From Kryptolebias marmoratus (Eukaryota > Chordata > Actinopteri > Cyprinodontiformes > Rivulidae), in contig NC_051440.1 of NCBI RefSeq assembly GCF_001649575.2, forward strand, positions 20,160,053 through 20,224,052: a stretch of 64,000 nt of DNA, given 5' to 3'. The notes under the pieces were generated by a model. It did no database searches, was not told where the DNA came from, and saw only the letters and a program-made list of their open reading frames with translations. How positions within the stretch are numbered: position 1 is the stretch's first letter; every line of letters begins with the position of its first letter. Below are positions 12,691 through 24,291 of the stretch, one piece after another. The translations under genes and the position numbers were made by a program.

Positions 12691-15240
12691 TTTCAATCCA
12701 GAACAACCCCAAATCCCCCACTTTCTGATTAGAGTGTTTGTCAGTGCTTTAATTTCAAACCTATTTGCAATTAAACTATAAAGGGGTTGTAAAGGATTGA
12801 GTTTAAATGGGAGCAGTGGAAGTTGTTTGGACTGTATACACAGTTTATTAATTTGAGTATGCATAAAGCTGAGTGGATTTGTGCATGTATACGTTCTTGA
12901 CATCCCACAGTCATTGCTTTGCATACAGAGACTTCCACCAGGTGAGCGAGGGGTTTAAAGTGAACCCCTCAACAACAATATCTTTCATTCCCTGACAATA
13001 TGATTTGGCCCGGCAGCAACCATTAGTCACTGTTCACTCAACTCTACTGCAATCTGGTGTGCAGGTCCAACGAAGCGAGACATATAAATAACTGCAGTCC
13101 TGAGTGTGAAAACGAAAAGGAAACAACCTTGCTAACGTGTGTCTGTTGTGTTTCACTCTCCTCTCCTCTCCTCTGTTCAATTACATCTCCAAAGGTTTGT
13201 TGGTTGGTTCTGTGCTGCACAATGCAGCTCAGTTCCTGTGCTCTCCCTTCTCCTCGGGCTTTATTTCATCCAGTTATGGGGCCAATATGATAATAACTGT
13301 GCACAATGTAAGAGCTGTTTTAAATTGTAGCTTTGATGAAGGTTTTGTGAAGAACTTAACAATGGAGTCTATAAAAAGGCTGAAATGGCCTCAAACCTAT
13401 CCTCCAATAACAAATTACACAAAAAGATCACACTGACAGTATCATACAAAAATTATTATCATTCTTATGACTAATAATGTTCTCAGTGGCTTTTTGCACA
13501 TAACAAAGCCGAGCGGGGTGTTCTAGAAATAGCTAAATTACTCAATTTAGGTAAAACACAATACTATCTGATTTACAAATGTCTGAAATCACCAGGTAAT
13601 ATAATGTGAGTAATTGCTTATTTTTCTGGCTGCACAAATCTTTTGATGCTTTTAAAAAAATAAATAAATAAAAGATGATATCTTATTTTGTTCTGCTCTG
13701 CCCTAATTTGCTCATTTGAATTCCGTCCAATCAAATCTGAAGAACACCTTTTAATGAGTTTATTGCCACTAATCACGCTCTACACTTTTGGAAGCATACA
13801 TTTCTATAAACAGATCACGTCTAACAGTTTCTGCGGTATGTGCGGTGCACATCAAAGCCTACAACACAGGTGTGAGATAGTATGCGAACTAATTAGCAGT
13901 AGAATATTTCAGTTTACTAATTAAACAATTTTGAAATGGCACCGCATTTAACACATGTACTTTAATGCACAGAAATGTGGATACAGTATTATGATTATGT
14001 TCTTTTCCACACACCCACATCAAATCAGTCTTTCCTAATTATCTTAAGCCTGTCGTTCGCGCTGGTGTACTTCCCCTAAAGCCAGCAATGGGAGTCGTAA
14101 TAAAATACTCACAAACTTGACTTAAGTCATAATAAAAACAATTTTACAGTTTTATTTTTTAAACAGAAAATGTATGTCATGTAGCTAATTAGGAATCACG
14201 CTGAACATGAATGTATAAAATGGTCATGAGCAACATCTGCTGAGAACATGATATGTTGGTGTTCAGTGCGGTGTTACCTTGAACCCACTCACGTCACAAC
14301 GTGAAAAAAAAAACACATTTATTCACAGAGCAAACTGGAGCGGTTTCACAAAAAAGGCTAAAAAATAGTAAAGTCACAATTTGAAACCTTGAAAAATGCT
14401 TTTATTCATATTCCAAAAAGTGTGGCAGCCTTCTTTTGGCATCATCTTAGATTTTTACAAGAATATGCAAAGATAGGAGAGGATAACCATTAATCTGTGG
14501 TCTGCTTCTCAAAAAAAAAAAAGAGTCTGAGCCACAAAGCAAAAAGGAAAACAAATGTGGAGCAATTTTACTCACTTTCCTTTCTCTGTGGCATCTCTTC
14601 TAAAAGTATTTCACTTCCTTTTTTCCCCTTTCCACTTAAATTTAATGACAGCACATTCAAATTATTCTGCTGGGTCTAAACAAACACTAAGTGAATAAAC
14701 ACATACAGTAACACACATATCAACAGGTCACAAAACCAATGTCACACCTAAATTTCTCCACAGCACAACCTTTTTTATGTTCCTGTCATATTCTGTCTTC
14801 ATGCTTCGCTGCTCTGTTGTCGTTTTGTTATTTGGCAGAATGCAACATGCTTGTCAGGCAGGAGGCAAAAAATAGCAACAAACATTCAACCACATGCTTT
14901 TCTCTGGTATTTTACTTCAATTTTAAGAGCTGTGGTTTGGTTTTATTCAGTCACAGAAAAAAATCAAATACATAGAAAACAATATCTTTTTTTGTTTAAT
15001 TTAGTGTCTATTGTAGAATGACCAGATAATATAAATTTGCTGTTTTCCTACATGTAAACTAAGTGATAAGTGGTTTACATCAAATTAATAATGAATTTCA
15101 TTATGAAAAAAAAAACCTAAAAAGAAGCAAAAACAATTCCCCATCACAAAAAATCAAATAAAAATAAACTAACATATCTGAAGTACATTTATCATTTAAG
15201 ATGAAGACACAATACTGCTACACAACCAGAGTGTAACACT

Positions 15241-15255
15241 GTGTGTGTGTGTGTG
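15241..15255 (+). repeat. GT microsatellite
   Basis: About seven GT units. Confidence 0.85.
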
Positions 15256-17188
15256 GTAGGAATAATTATGTTTGGCACAAAAAAAGATTCATTGCTTCTC
15301 TGAGGCCATAACTCATATTCAGTTCACCCAGAGCCAAAGGAAAGCAACCTGCTCTGTCAGAGGCATTACTGCATGTATGAATGACATTATAGCATTTTTT
15401 TTTTCAAAATAAATGTGTTTAGCAAGATAATATTTAGCTTGTTCTAGTTTTGCTCTAAATCAATGTCTGTTTTCTAGTTATAAATTGTTGCAGTCATACA
15501 AATTTTCAGCCTGTGAAGACTCAAAGCTGTTCATCTGCTATCTTTTTGCTGTGTAATGTATCTCAGTAAAACCTACCTAAATGAATCCCTTATTGTAAAT
15601 AAAGTTATTACCTTGAATGAACCCACACTGATACCACTCAGACCTGATAATCTGATGATTTTTAAAAATCTTAACTTCACCAAATATCACAGAGGTTCAT
15701 TCTTACACCTGTTCCAAATATATGATAATAAAATTCTATTTTTAGATGTTACTACAAATTGATTCTGAAAATTTTAATATTAAAAAAGATTACTTCGCAC
15801 ATATATTTAAATAGTCTATTAGCAGCTAAAATGCTCACAGACAACACAAAATGTTGGTCTGATCGACTGATCCCAGTGATCCCATTCTGTACTTTTACAC
15901 TGTTAAATTGGCATTTTTACCAGTTTCATAGAGAATTGCAAGGTTGTTCTTTACTCAGTTTCTATGGTTTGAAAAAGAAATTCTTATTTTTTTACTACAA
16001 AGCCCATTTCATGCAGCACTCTGAAACTTGAGCTTTACTCACAAATGTGAGGATCCATATCATTACGAGTCCAGTTTTTAGGATCTCTTCTTTTCCATGA
16101 TCATATCAACTCAATAAAACCTTTAAAAAAAAACTCTGGCGGATCAACTGCACCAGTGGACGTGTTTTTTATGAAAGCTAATACCGAGCAATTACAGAGA
16201 GCAACACGTTGAATTTGAGATGGCGGGATATATTAATACCCTCTCGTCTCACACTGACAACGAAAGAACATTTTCAGCTGATACAGTTCTGTACACTCGA
16301 ATGTCCTACAAAAGCACTCTTTAGCTTCCTCCTTTGTCAGCTGGCCCATTCAAGGGCTCTCCAGCAAATTATTTCTTCCCATCTCCTGCATCTTCTTTTA
16401 TAAAACTGACTGCCCGCATGTTTTTTTTTTTTTTTGGTCATAGTATCAACTTTAAATAGAATTTTCTCTTTATTATATAGGCTTTATTTTAGCTCCCCTC
16501 ACTCAGTGCAACCTTCCTTTTCACTCTGCTCTGTAACAGATGATCCCAGGTGCAGAATTCAAACTCTGGCTCCTCTACCCCTTGCATTCCCATACGTGTT
16601 TGTTGTCAAGTCATTTGAACTGACCTGCCAGCTGAGGATAAATTTCACATGTGATAAAAGTCACCAAAAGAGCTTACAGTAGATGCTAGAGGACTTGCTT
16701 TAGTAAAGGTTTGCTCTATCAGCTGTCTATGTGAGAAATCTTTTGTTAATGTGGTTTGTTGCTGGTGATGGATGATGATTCATGAATGCCTACTGCAAAA
16801 ATTTGCAAATTGCTAGGTCTTTACAAACATGTCTGTATAAAGGACTACCAGTCTAAACAACAAACCTTATGATGCATCAGGTTACATAAAAAATACACAG
16901 AAGAAGCCTGATTTCCATTATCTAGTTAACACTTGAGCCATCCATTTACTCTTGTACATAGGCAGCAAAAAGCATCTGGAACAATGAACTTGACTTAACT
17001 GATCTAAAAGAAGCTGTAGACTGAATGCAAACAGAGTATTATTGGTACAGATTGCCAGGGAGACACTGTAAGACCTGTCCTGAGAGATACTTTAGTGGGA
17101 AACTGCACTTGTGCCCTTTTTTGGTCTTTGTATTGGAGTGAAATAAATGTGCTATTAGGATATGTGGGCAGATGTCACAGGTACTTAC

Positions 17189-17256
17189 TGCACAGACTTG
17201 GAGGACTGGGACCTGAACTTGGTAAACTCGCCTGGAGCGGTCCATTCTGTACCCAG
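17189..17256 (-). CDS. b4galnt4: b4galnt4-like exon: PA14 continuation (EWTAPGEFTKF)
   Basis: This small 68-bp exon (22 codons plus two bases, phase 0 to 2) encodes LGTEWTAPGEFTKFRSQSSK, then SV and CA. The CA pair takes a T from the next exon to make His. EWTAPGEFxKFxSQ is a family hallmark directly after the VGx end of the previous exon. The acceptor is ...tttgttgcag and the donor is gtaagt. It is isolated between a 12.2-kb and a 14.7-kb intron, so a gene finder working on size alone could miss it. The phase agreement on both sides is the main proof that it is real. Confidence 0.94.
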
Positions 17257-17911
17257 CTGCAACAAACGAAACAGGAGACACAGGTCAAAGCATGAGAAGT
17301 GCAAAAGAAAAAGAGAGTGTAAGCAGGGTTCTGGAACAGCATTACAAAACTCTGATGCAAAAATAAAAAGAAATAAATGCATAAAAAATACAATTTCAAA
17401 AAGGAAATTGTGTTTGAGAGCATACATTCTAGTGTTTGATGCCACTAACTCAAAAACAACCCTGCCAATTTGTTTGGAGCTCGCAGTTTAAAAAATGTCA
17501 TGCAGTGAGACATTCAGCTTTACAAAGGGTTGGCACAGATCCAACTCACAGGAGAATTATTAGGTCGTCCCATCTTTATTTTTATACAACCTAAAATCAC
17601 GCTACACCCACATTGCATTTTGTGAGAAGTCAAAAGTGTTTTACTCTTGTTTTTCAGCATTTCTCTAATTTTTAAAGTTCTCAGAGGAGAAAAAAATGAG
17701 CAAACATATGAGAGTACTTTGTTTAATGTCATATATCTTGACTAAGAAGTTTGAATTCTAACTGGCATCGTTTACCATTTGGTATCAATAAAACATCTTC
17801 TTTTTGTTGTTGTAAAAATAGAAATTTGTGAAAATAAATAAATATTATCAACAGTTTTTCATCTTCTGAAAATTTAAACAGAAAAAAAAAGATCTGCAGG
17901 ATTAGGTAGCC

Positions 17912-18396
17912 TGTTATGATCTATGGTTCATTTTCCTTGTTTGTGACACCATTGTGGTTTTGTTTGCTTAATTAAAAAACACGTGTTTGTTGTTGTTGTT
18001 GTTCAGCAATTGTATATTTATTTGGTTATTGTTCTTGCCTCGTTTTGAAGGAGCTTTATTTCTCTTAGGTCTTGTTTCTCCTTTTAGTCTGAGTTTAGTT
18101 TGTTGTTTACCGCCATTGTCCCTGGAAATCTTCAGAAATTAGTGTCTTGTCTCTAATTACCTCACCATCTGTTCCTCATGCTCAGCCATATTCACTCACC
18201 TATCATTCATCCCAGTATTAGTTTTTGTCCTTTGTTATTCACAAAGTCTTGTTGATTGCCTGCTTTTTTTACATTTAGTTATCTCTTAGTTATCTTTTGG
18301 AAGTCCTACCCCTTCAGCTCTTTTGGGTTTGTTAATAAAGATCTTATTATCTGCTTCCTGTGCTATTTGGGTCCTTCCACCACAACTCGTGCCACA
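17912..18396 (+). mobile_element. solo LTR-like element, plus strand
   Basis: This stretch of about 485 bp begins TGTTATGATC and ends CTCGTGCCACA. It has AATAAA at 18334-18339 followed by a short GT/T-rich end, the layout of an LTR with its polyadenylation site. AGCC precedes the left end (17908-17911), and AGCC overlapping the terminal A follows the right end (18396-18399), a possible 4-bp target duplication with one base of overlap. A GTT microsatellite (17988-18004) lies inside. It is antisense to b4galnt4 and lies about 650 bp from the small exon at 17189. Confidence 0.6.
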
Positions 18397-18780
18397 GCCT
18401 GTAAGAGATGCAGGTTTTCTGAGGGGATTTTTGACTGCTTTATTATTCACTGGCTATAAATGAAGGGCAATGGTTATCTACAATGCTATTTTCCCAACTT
18501 AAGCCAGTTAAAAGGATGACTAACAATAAAACAGCATCTAAAATAGAGAAATCAGTACCAACTGCACTGCGGACCTGCAGGTGAGTATTGAAGCAAGTTG
18601 AATGAAAGAAAACTGGTTTATTTTGATTTGCTTTTCATCTGAGGAGATTTCTCAAGTCAGAGGGAAATGTACGCCCAGGCTAGTTACCGCATCTTCTCTC
18701 TGACAATAAAAACAAGCTTTAGGGGTAATCAAGCACAATCTATGTCCAAATATATATTTACATGTTGGCTCAAAACAGAA

Positions 18781-18960
18781 GGTGGAGTGAAGTCAAGTGG
18801 CTTACTCCACCCTCTAAAACTAACTAAATTAGAGGCTGAAAAGAGAGTTGTGAAGCTCTATCTAGCTTGGTACGTTGTCTAAAGTATGTTACAAACATAT
18901 CATTAAGACTTAAAGAAATGATGTCAACTTGTGAAAAATAGGCATATTATGTTTCCTTTA
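18781..18960 (+). repeat. gtcaagtggct-core interspersed repeat, copy 1
   Basis: The segment begins ggtggagtgaagtcaagtgg, continues with cttactccacc, ggctgaaaagagagttgtga, atgtcaacttgtgaaaaata and ends gcatattatgtttccttta. The same blocks in the same order occur at 22584-22788. It resembles a widespread teleost repeat whose class I cannot fix. Confidence 0.65.
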
Positions 18961-19617
18961 ACAGTGATTCTTATATTAGGAACTGACAATGACCTTTTGA
19001 GGGTGTTAAGAAATATTATTACAATGCCAGCTTTAATGCAGGTGGACCTAGAATCAAATCAATTCAGAAAACAGAATGTTTAATTAGAAAACATAAAACA
19101 AGACCCCAGGTGCTCTCTTGGTTATGATAGAAATGCAAATTTTAAAGTATTTGGAAAAACAAAATAATTTGACCTGAAGCACCAAATACAGTCAACCAGC
19201 TTGCAAGTTTTGATGAGCATTCAGCTGAGAACCAATGACTATAAAAAGAAAGACAATGAGAGAGAGAGGGATTCCCTGCCAACACTGGCTCTAAGAAGCA
19301 TGCTCATGTGAGCCATTGGGAATCCTGTTTTGGCCCTGTGGCCGAATCAGTGCGCAATCATTTTCTCAGCAAGCCAACACAACTAATTAGGGCCCCTGCT
19401 GCTGCTGAGCCGTAATGAAAGAATAGAGCTAAGATCACAGCGGGCACACTTTCAATTGTTGGTGCTGGACACACTTGTGGATCTGAAAGTGGTCAGAAGA
19501 CACAGTGGCTGGTGTTGGTGACAGATCACAGCTGCCCTTCAGCTTGTAAATAGCTGCGGTTCCTTGAGCTGGGTACTTACAGAGAGAAACACACACAGTG
19601 AGTCACACCTACAGCAA

Positions 19618-19636
19618 ACACACACACACACACACA
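19618..19636 (+). repeat. CA microsatellite
   Basis: About nine CA units in the 12.2-kb intron. Confidence 0.9.
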
Positions 19637-20660
19637 GAAATGGCAATTATACAGAGGCACATTTCAATGTGTTTTGCTGGCACGAGAAGAGAGCCACTAT
19701 GGGAGAAATGGGCATTAATGTCAGTCCAAACCTAACCAGGCCCCAGGCAGTTTAAAGCCTCTGAGAGTCTCTGTGAGGTGGAAGGCTGAAGAGGAGAATA
19801 CAATGTACACTACTGTGCTTTCACTCTAAAACCCACAGCAAGCTGCTGCTCTGTAGAACACTGAAGTGTTCCGAAATATTTCTGCTCCAGCAAAGAAGAC
19901 AGAAAAATCGCAAGTTTTAGGTCACTAACGAAGAACATTTCAAAGATAGTTTTTTAGATGTTTGCATTATTAATGACAACTGCTTCTCTCAAACACATAT
20001 TCAAATATATATCATACTGAGTGTTGTGAAATCGTAACTGAAAGCAAAACTTTGACGTTTGCTCGACCAACTCTACTTGCTGAACAGCAAAATGTTACCC
20101 ATGGGACAAATGTGGTTTTTAGAAAGTCATTTAAAAAAGTAATCCAGATTTATAAAAAAAAAAAAAAAAAAATCCTCAAATGAACACACATTACTTCAGG
20201 GAAATAATGGTTTACAAAATAGTTACTTTGGGTTTGATATCTTTGGAGCTGCACACTTCCTCTGCCTGCACTGCTCTAAAGAAAAAATGCAAGTTTTATA
20301 AGTGGAACAAGTTAGCAGAATTTATTGGCTCAAATCTAGATACAGTGATTTTTTTCCCCCATTATGGGAGAGCATTGTTACAGTGTAAATCTGAGCAAAG
20401 CTGCCTTTTTGCACATACACTACATACAGGTGGCGTCTATTTGTGATCCTAATGAATGCACTACCTCAGCTCTTCTTTATATCAGTCAGGATAAAAACAT
20501 AAAAGTATTTTCAATTTCAATAGTTGGCTTCAAAAGAAATGACAAAAACGACCAAATTGCTCAGATTTTTGGATAAAATATAAATCTAACTGTCAAAAAA
20601 AAGTTTTATTACAAAAGCATTATCCTGAAATTCCGTTCAAATTCAAATAAAATTCAATTT

Positions 20661-20715
20661 AAAATCATAAATACTTTATTAATCCCAAAGGGAAATTAAA
20701 TGTTGTTGTAACTCA
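20661..20715 (-). repeat. L2-type LINE 3' tail fragment
   Basis: On the minus strand the piece reads aatttccctttgggattaat followed by aaagtattta, which is the familiar 3' end of fish L2/Maui-like LINEs. Only the tail is present. Confidence 0.6.
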
Positions 20716-21680
20716 TAATCCCGGTATTAAAATGCTGAAATACAAATGTGAAAATCTTGTTTATGTAGTGGGACTCGCTAAAGCAGGACACAAATCAAGT
20801 TCAGCCCACAGCTCAGTAAACTTACCATCAGCCCACATTAGCTGATCAATCAGATTCCTTTTCCACAACGTGAGAAATTTTCACTTTAAGCTGCTTTAGC
20901 CTGCCTTCTTTTGCTGCTTCCTCTGCAAGCTGCTTTACAAGCCACCTCCACCCCAACTCCTTCTTTTTAAAATGTGTCTGACTAAATCAATGTCATGTTT
21001 GTTTTCTTCTTTGTTTCACTCTAGGGGTATTTACCATTGCTCTCCCTGCCTTAGGCATTTTGCAAATACACGCAAAAAGGAAGAGAAATCTCTGAACAGA
21101 GGCAGAGAGCCACATCTAAATTATACTAACATTTGCAGATGATTATATTTTGCACTTAAATCATACTGATTGAGCTAAGATTATCTTCACACCAGTTTAC
21201 ACCTGCAAACCCTGATATCCTGTTGTGAAATGACTTATAGAAATAAATAATCCTATAAGTAAAGGTTACATCTTGAAAACTGTTATATGCAGTATAATGA
21301 CATACAATTATCCTCTATTTTTAACTTTTGATCCTTTTTGCTTTGTGATACATTTGAATTTTTAGATTTAACCATTAAATGCAAAATGTTGGTTATAAGG
21401 ACTTCAAAGAAATCCAATTTTACAAAAAATCCAAAGCAAAACAATAACAAAACAAAAAAATGAAGGCCCAATCCTTCAAAACTAGATTTTAAAAAATGGG
21501 TTTCTTTGTTCGACAGTTAGTCTGACAAGAGTTTAGTTAATCTACTACCCAAGATGTCAGAAACATTGTCACAAAGATGCACAAAAACTCTCCTCCCTGG
21601 TGAGTGGCAGATGTTCTCAAGGTGCATATGCAATACTGACATAAGCCAAAGATCCCCCCACCCCCACCCCCTGGGCATGC

Positions 21681-21702
21681 GCACACACACACACACACAC
21701 AG
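21681..21702 (+). repeat. CA microsatellite next to a C-rich run
   Basis: A CA run follows ccccccacccccaccccc and gggcatgcg. The C-rich tract lies at about 21654-21671. Confidence 0.9.
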
Positions 21703-22583
21703 AGACTAACAAATGCATATTTATGGTTTCACACTGAGGGATTGCATCATTGCATTCTGAAAGCTGCACCTACTCATCAAAACAGGCAAGTCAACACATT
21801 TGGCTCAACGCACAACAAACACACTCCTCACAGCACGGCTTTCACCATCCTTTCTGGTTGTCTGAGCCTCCTGACTACCAGAGGGAAAAAATGATGTCCA
21901 ATCACAAATATTTTTTAATTCCCCAATCTTTGTATGGTAAATAGCCCCACCCAGTCACATTTGGTATCACTGAGAAGACCCAAATGTCCTCTGTAATGAC
22001 AAAAGGAGTTAATTCAGTAGTATGCAGTGGGTGGGAGATATTCAGTTTAAAAATGTCTGCCAGAGGGGACAAATTTGAACTACTGGTAAACAAGAGGATA
22101 TTTTGTTTTTGACTTATAAAAATCTACTCTGAAAAAAAATTAGTCAGAGAAACAGAAAAAACAACAACTGACCTCTGACATAAGACTCCTCATTTATGTT
22201 TTCTGAACACCTGCATTTTTCTTGCAACAGTGGAAAATATTGTTTACTGCGATCTGGAAAGCCTGCAGCCACAGTCATACAGGAGAGGCAATGCCACTTG
22301 CCACATTCTTGAATAAATATATATTAAAATTCTATAATGCAAAAGACAGATATTGTATGAAGAGAATTCATTTGACCAGTGATCAAAGATCCTTCTGCTT
22401 CTTGGGCAGTCCCCACATGCAGTTTTCAGAGCAAAACAGAAAAAAAAATACTTATGAAGTGGTATTTTGGTTTTAAACCAAATTAAACCAATGGGTTATT
22501 GAGTGTTGTTTGAGTCCAAATTATTGTTTGCATGGTTTGAGCAAAACTGTACAACAATTTCAAATGAGACACAAATTACAAAA

Positions 22584-22788
22584 GTTGGAGTGGAGTCAAG
22601 TGGCTCACTCCACCTCTTAAATCAGTTGCAATGAACAGAGCTTCAAATTCATGGCTGAAAAAAAAAAAAAAGAGTTGTTGTACCGCAGTCCTGTTTCACT
22701 CTGACCAAAAACACATTACAGACTTTTCAGCCAGACCTCCAAAAGGTATGTCAAGTTGTGCAAAAAAGATTTAATATGTCATGTTTAA
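22584..22788 (+). repeat. gtcaagtggct-core interspersed repeat, copy 2
   Basis: The segment begins gttggagtggagtcaagtgg, continues with ctcactccacc, ggctgaaaa with a long A run, gagttgttgta, atgtcaagttgtgcaaaaaa and ends taatatgtcatgttta. It is a second copy of the 18781 repeat, in the same orientation 3.8 kb away. Confidence 0.65.
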
Positions 22789-23020
22789 ACAAAAAACTGT
22801 GAATATAGGTAAACTGAAGTGTAAAACAATTTTACTGAAGACTTTTCTTCAAATAAACATAAAACAGAAGAAAGAAAATCACATAAATGTCCACGATTAC
22901 TAGCAAGCCCTAAAATTAGAGTCACCATCCTAAAACAGCCATAATTTGTTCCTGCATCAAAAACCTGTTTTAAAAAATACATACATCAAAATTTTAAATA
23001 ATCTCCAAATATAACCTAAA

Positions 23021-23060
23021 ACATTAAACAGGCATATGAAAATACATTAAACAGGCATAT
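23021..23060 (+). repeat. short tandem duplication, 17-bp unit
   Basis: acattaaacaggcatat occurs at 23021-23037 and again at 23044-23060, separated by 6 bases (period 23). It is a recent-looking local duplication. Confidence 0.9.
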
Positions 23061-24127
23061 AAATTATCTCAAAATAATAAATTTATACAATAATATAGTG
23101 TTTCTTATTATCAGTAACCTACAAAAGAACAGCTTTGTAAGTAAATGTCTTAAATATCCATTTAAAGAAGCACAACCTGTCTATCTGAAAGACAGGGAGA
23201 TTTGTTTGTGTTACCTTACATTAGGCCTCACTTAAGCTAAATTAACACACTCAGAACTAAGCTTTACCAAGACGGCTGGTGCTGAGAGACAAAGCGTTCC
23301 TCTGAAGACTTTGCTGCACCTAAAGTAATTACTAAAACAAAAAGGCCATGGGGTCTCTAGACAGAAATCTTTTAACTAATAGCAGTTTTAGTTTAGAAAA
23401 CCTGGATGTTACATTTAAATAGAACAGTCACAATTAATGCCATTAGTTCTTCCTCTGCTCCAAACCGAAGCCATTACTTAGAGTCTTTCACTCCGAATGT
23501 TAGCTGTGAAAAGAGCTTTTCATGTGGATACCAGCTTTAAATAAATGTTGATCAATTACTTGCTTTTAATGGCAAAGAAGGCAATACAAAAACAAGTTCA
23601 GGCCACATACTTTTTTTTAATAATCACTACCAGGATAAATAGAATAGGAAAAAATAAGAAAAGCAAAACACCTAGGCTATAAATATTTTAATGCCAAGTG
23701 AGTCACAGTATGTCACAGGTATTCCAAAGCAAAATGCCTATTTTATTCTAACAGGAAAAGTTATTGAAAATCACATGCCTTCAGACTGGATTAAAACAAA
23801 TTGGCTGTACCACTTTGTTTTTGGAATAAAAACTTAAAGAGGTGTCACTGGTCTTATTACAATTAACTTCATATGAAAGAAAAAAGAAAGATAAATAGCT
23901 GCACTGACAGCCAGAATCACTCTCAGTCTTTATTTTATTTGTGGCGTCTGGGAACACTTAAGTCCCTTATAGCTGAATTGCTTGATGCCTTCAAGCCGAG
24001 TGATCAATCTGAATGAAGAGTAGGGTTTGAAACCGTGTTTTCCTCTGCATCAAGGCAGCAGCTCATTTTCATTTATTCTAGTCTTCCATGAAATCAACCT
24101 GCAGATACCTGAAATGAGCCAGAGCGT

Positions 24128-24291
24128 GGTAATCCATCACAATCGCCTTCTTGTCTGTTTTTATTGCAGTCAAACTTACATTGTCAATAGGTGCTTATAC
24201 CTATTACACATGAAATGTTCTGTGCACAGTAATATAACCAGATCAAAAACAAACGCTGAAACAGACAAGCTGATCACTGTGATGGATTACC
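24128..24291. repeat. imperfect inverted repeat, 33-bp arms
   Basis: The left arm 24128-24160 starts ggtaatccatcaca and ends cttgtctgttt. The right arm 24259-24291, reverse-complemented, has the same start and end with a diverged middle (atcgccttc against gtgatcagc). The arms are about 98 bp apart. It may be an eroded foldback element. Confidence 0.75.

Larger units (their letters stand above)
2524..17188 (-). other. large intron (about 14.7 kb)
   Basis: This intron lies between the YYFEILHKQ exon and the EWTAPGEF exon. It holds a SINE-like remnant (5036-5150), a pyrimidine-rich plus-strand tract (about 6260-6720), a near-perfect 45-bp palindrome (8089-8133), a paired copy of the caagatgg-core repeat (9471-10062), a single copy (12307-12690), short GT repeats (9454-9469, 15241-15255) and a T15 run (16421-16435). 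The remaining stretches show nothing I can name. Confidence 0.85.

Noticed and set aside
16540..16600. tRNA-like wording (gaattcaaactctgg) near 16555
   Set aside because: No cloverleaf arms could be assembled around it.
17185..17445. 86-codon minus-strand frame starting MASNTRMYAL
   Set aside because: Only its end (from codon LGTEW, 17256 downward) is real coding sequence. The upstream part is intron read through the acceptor.
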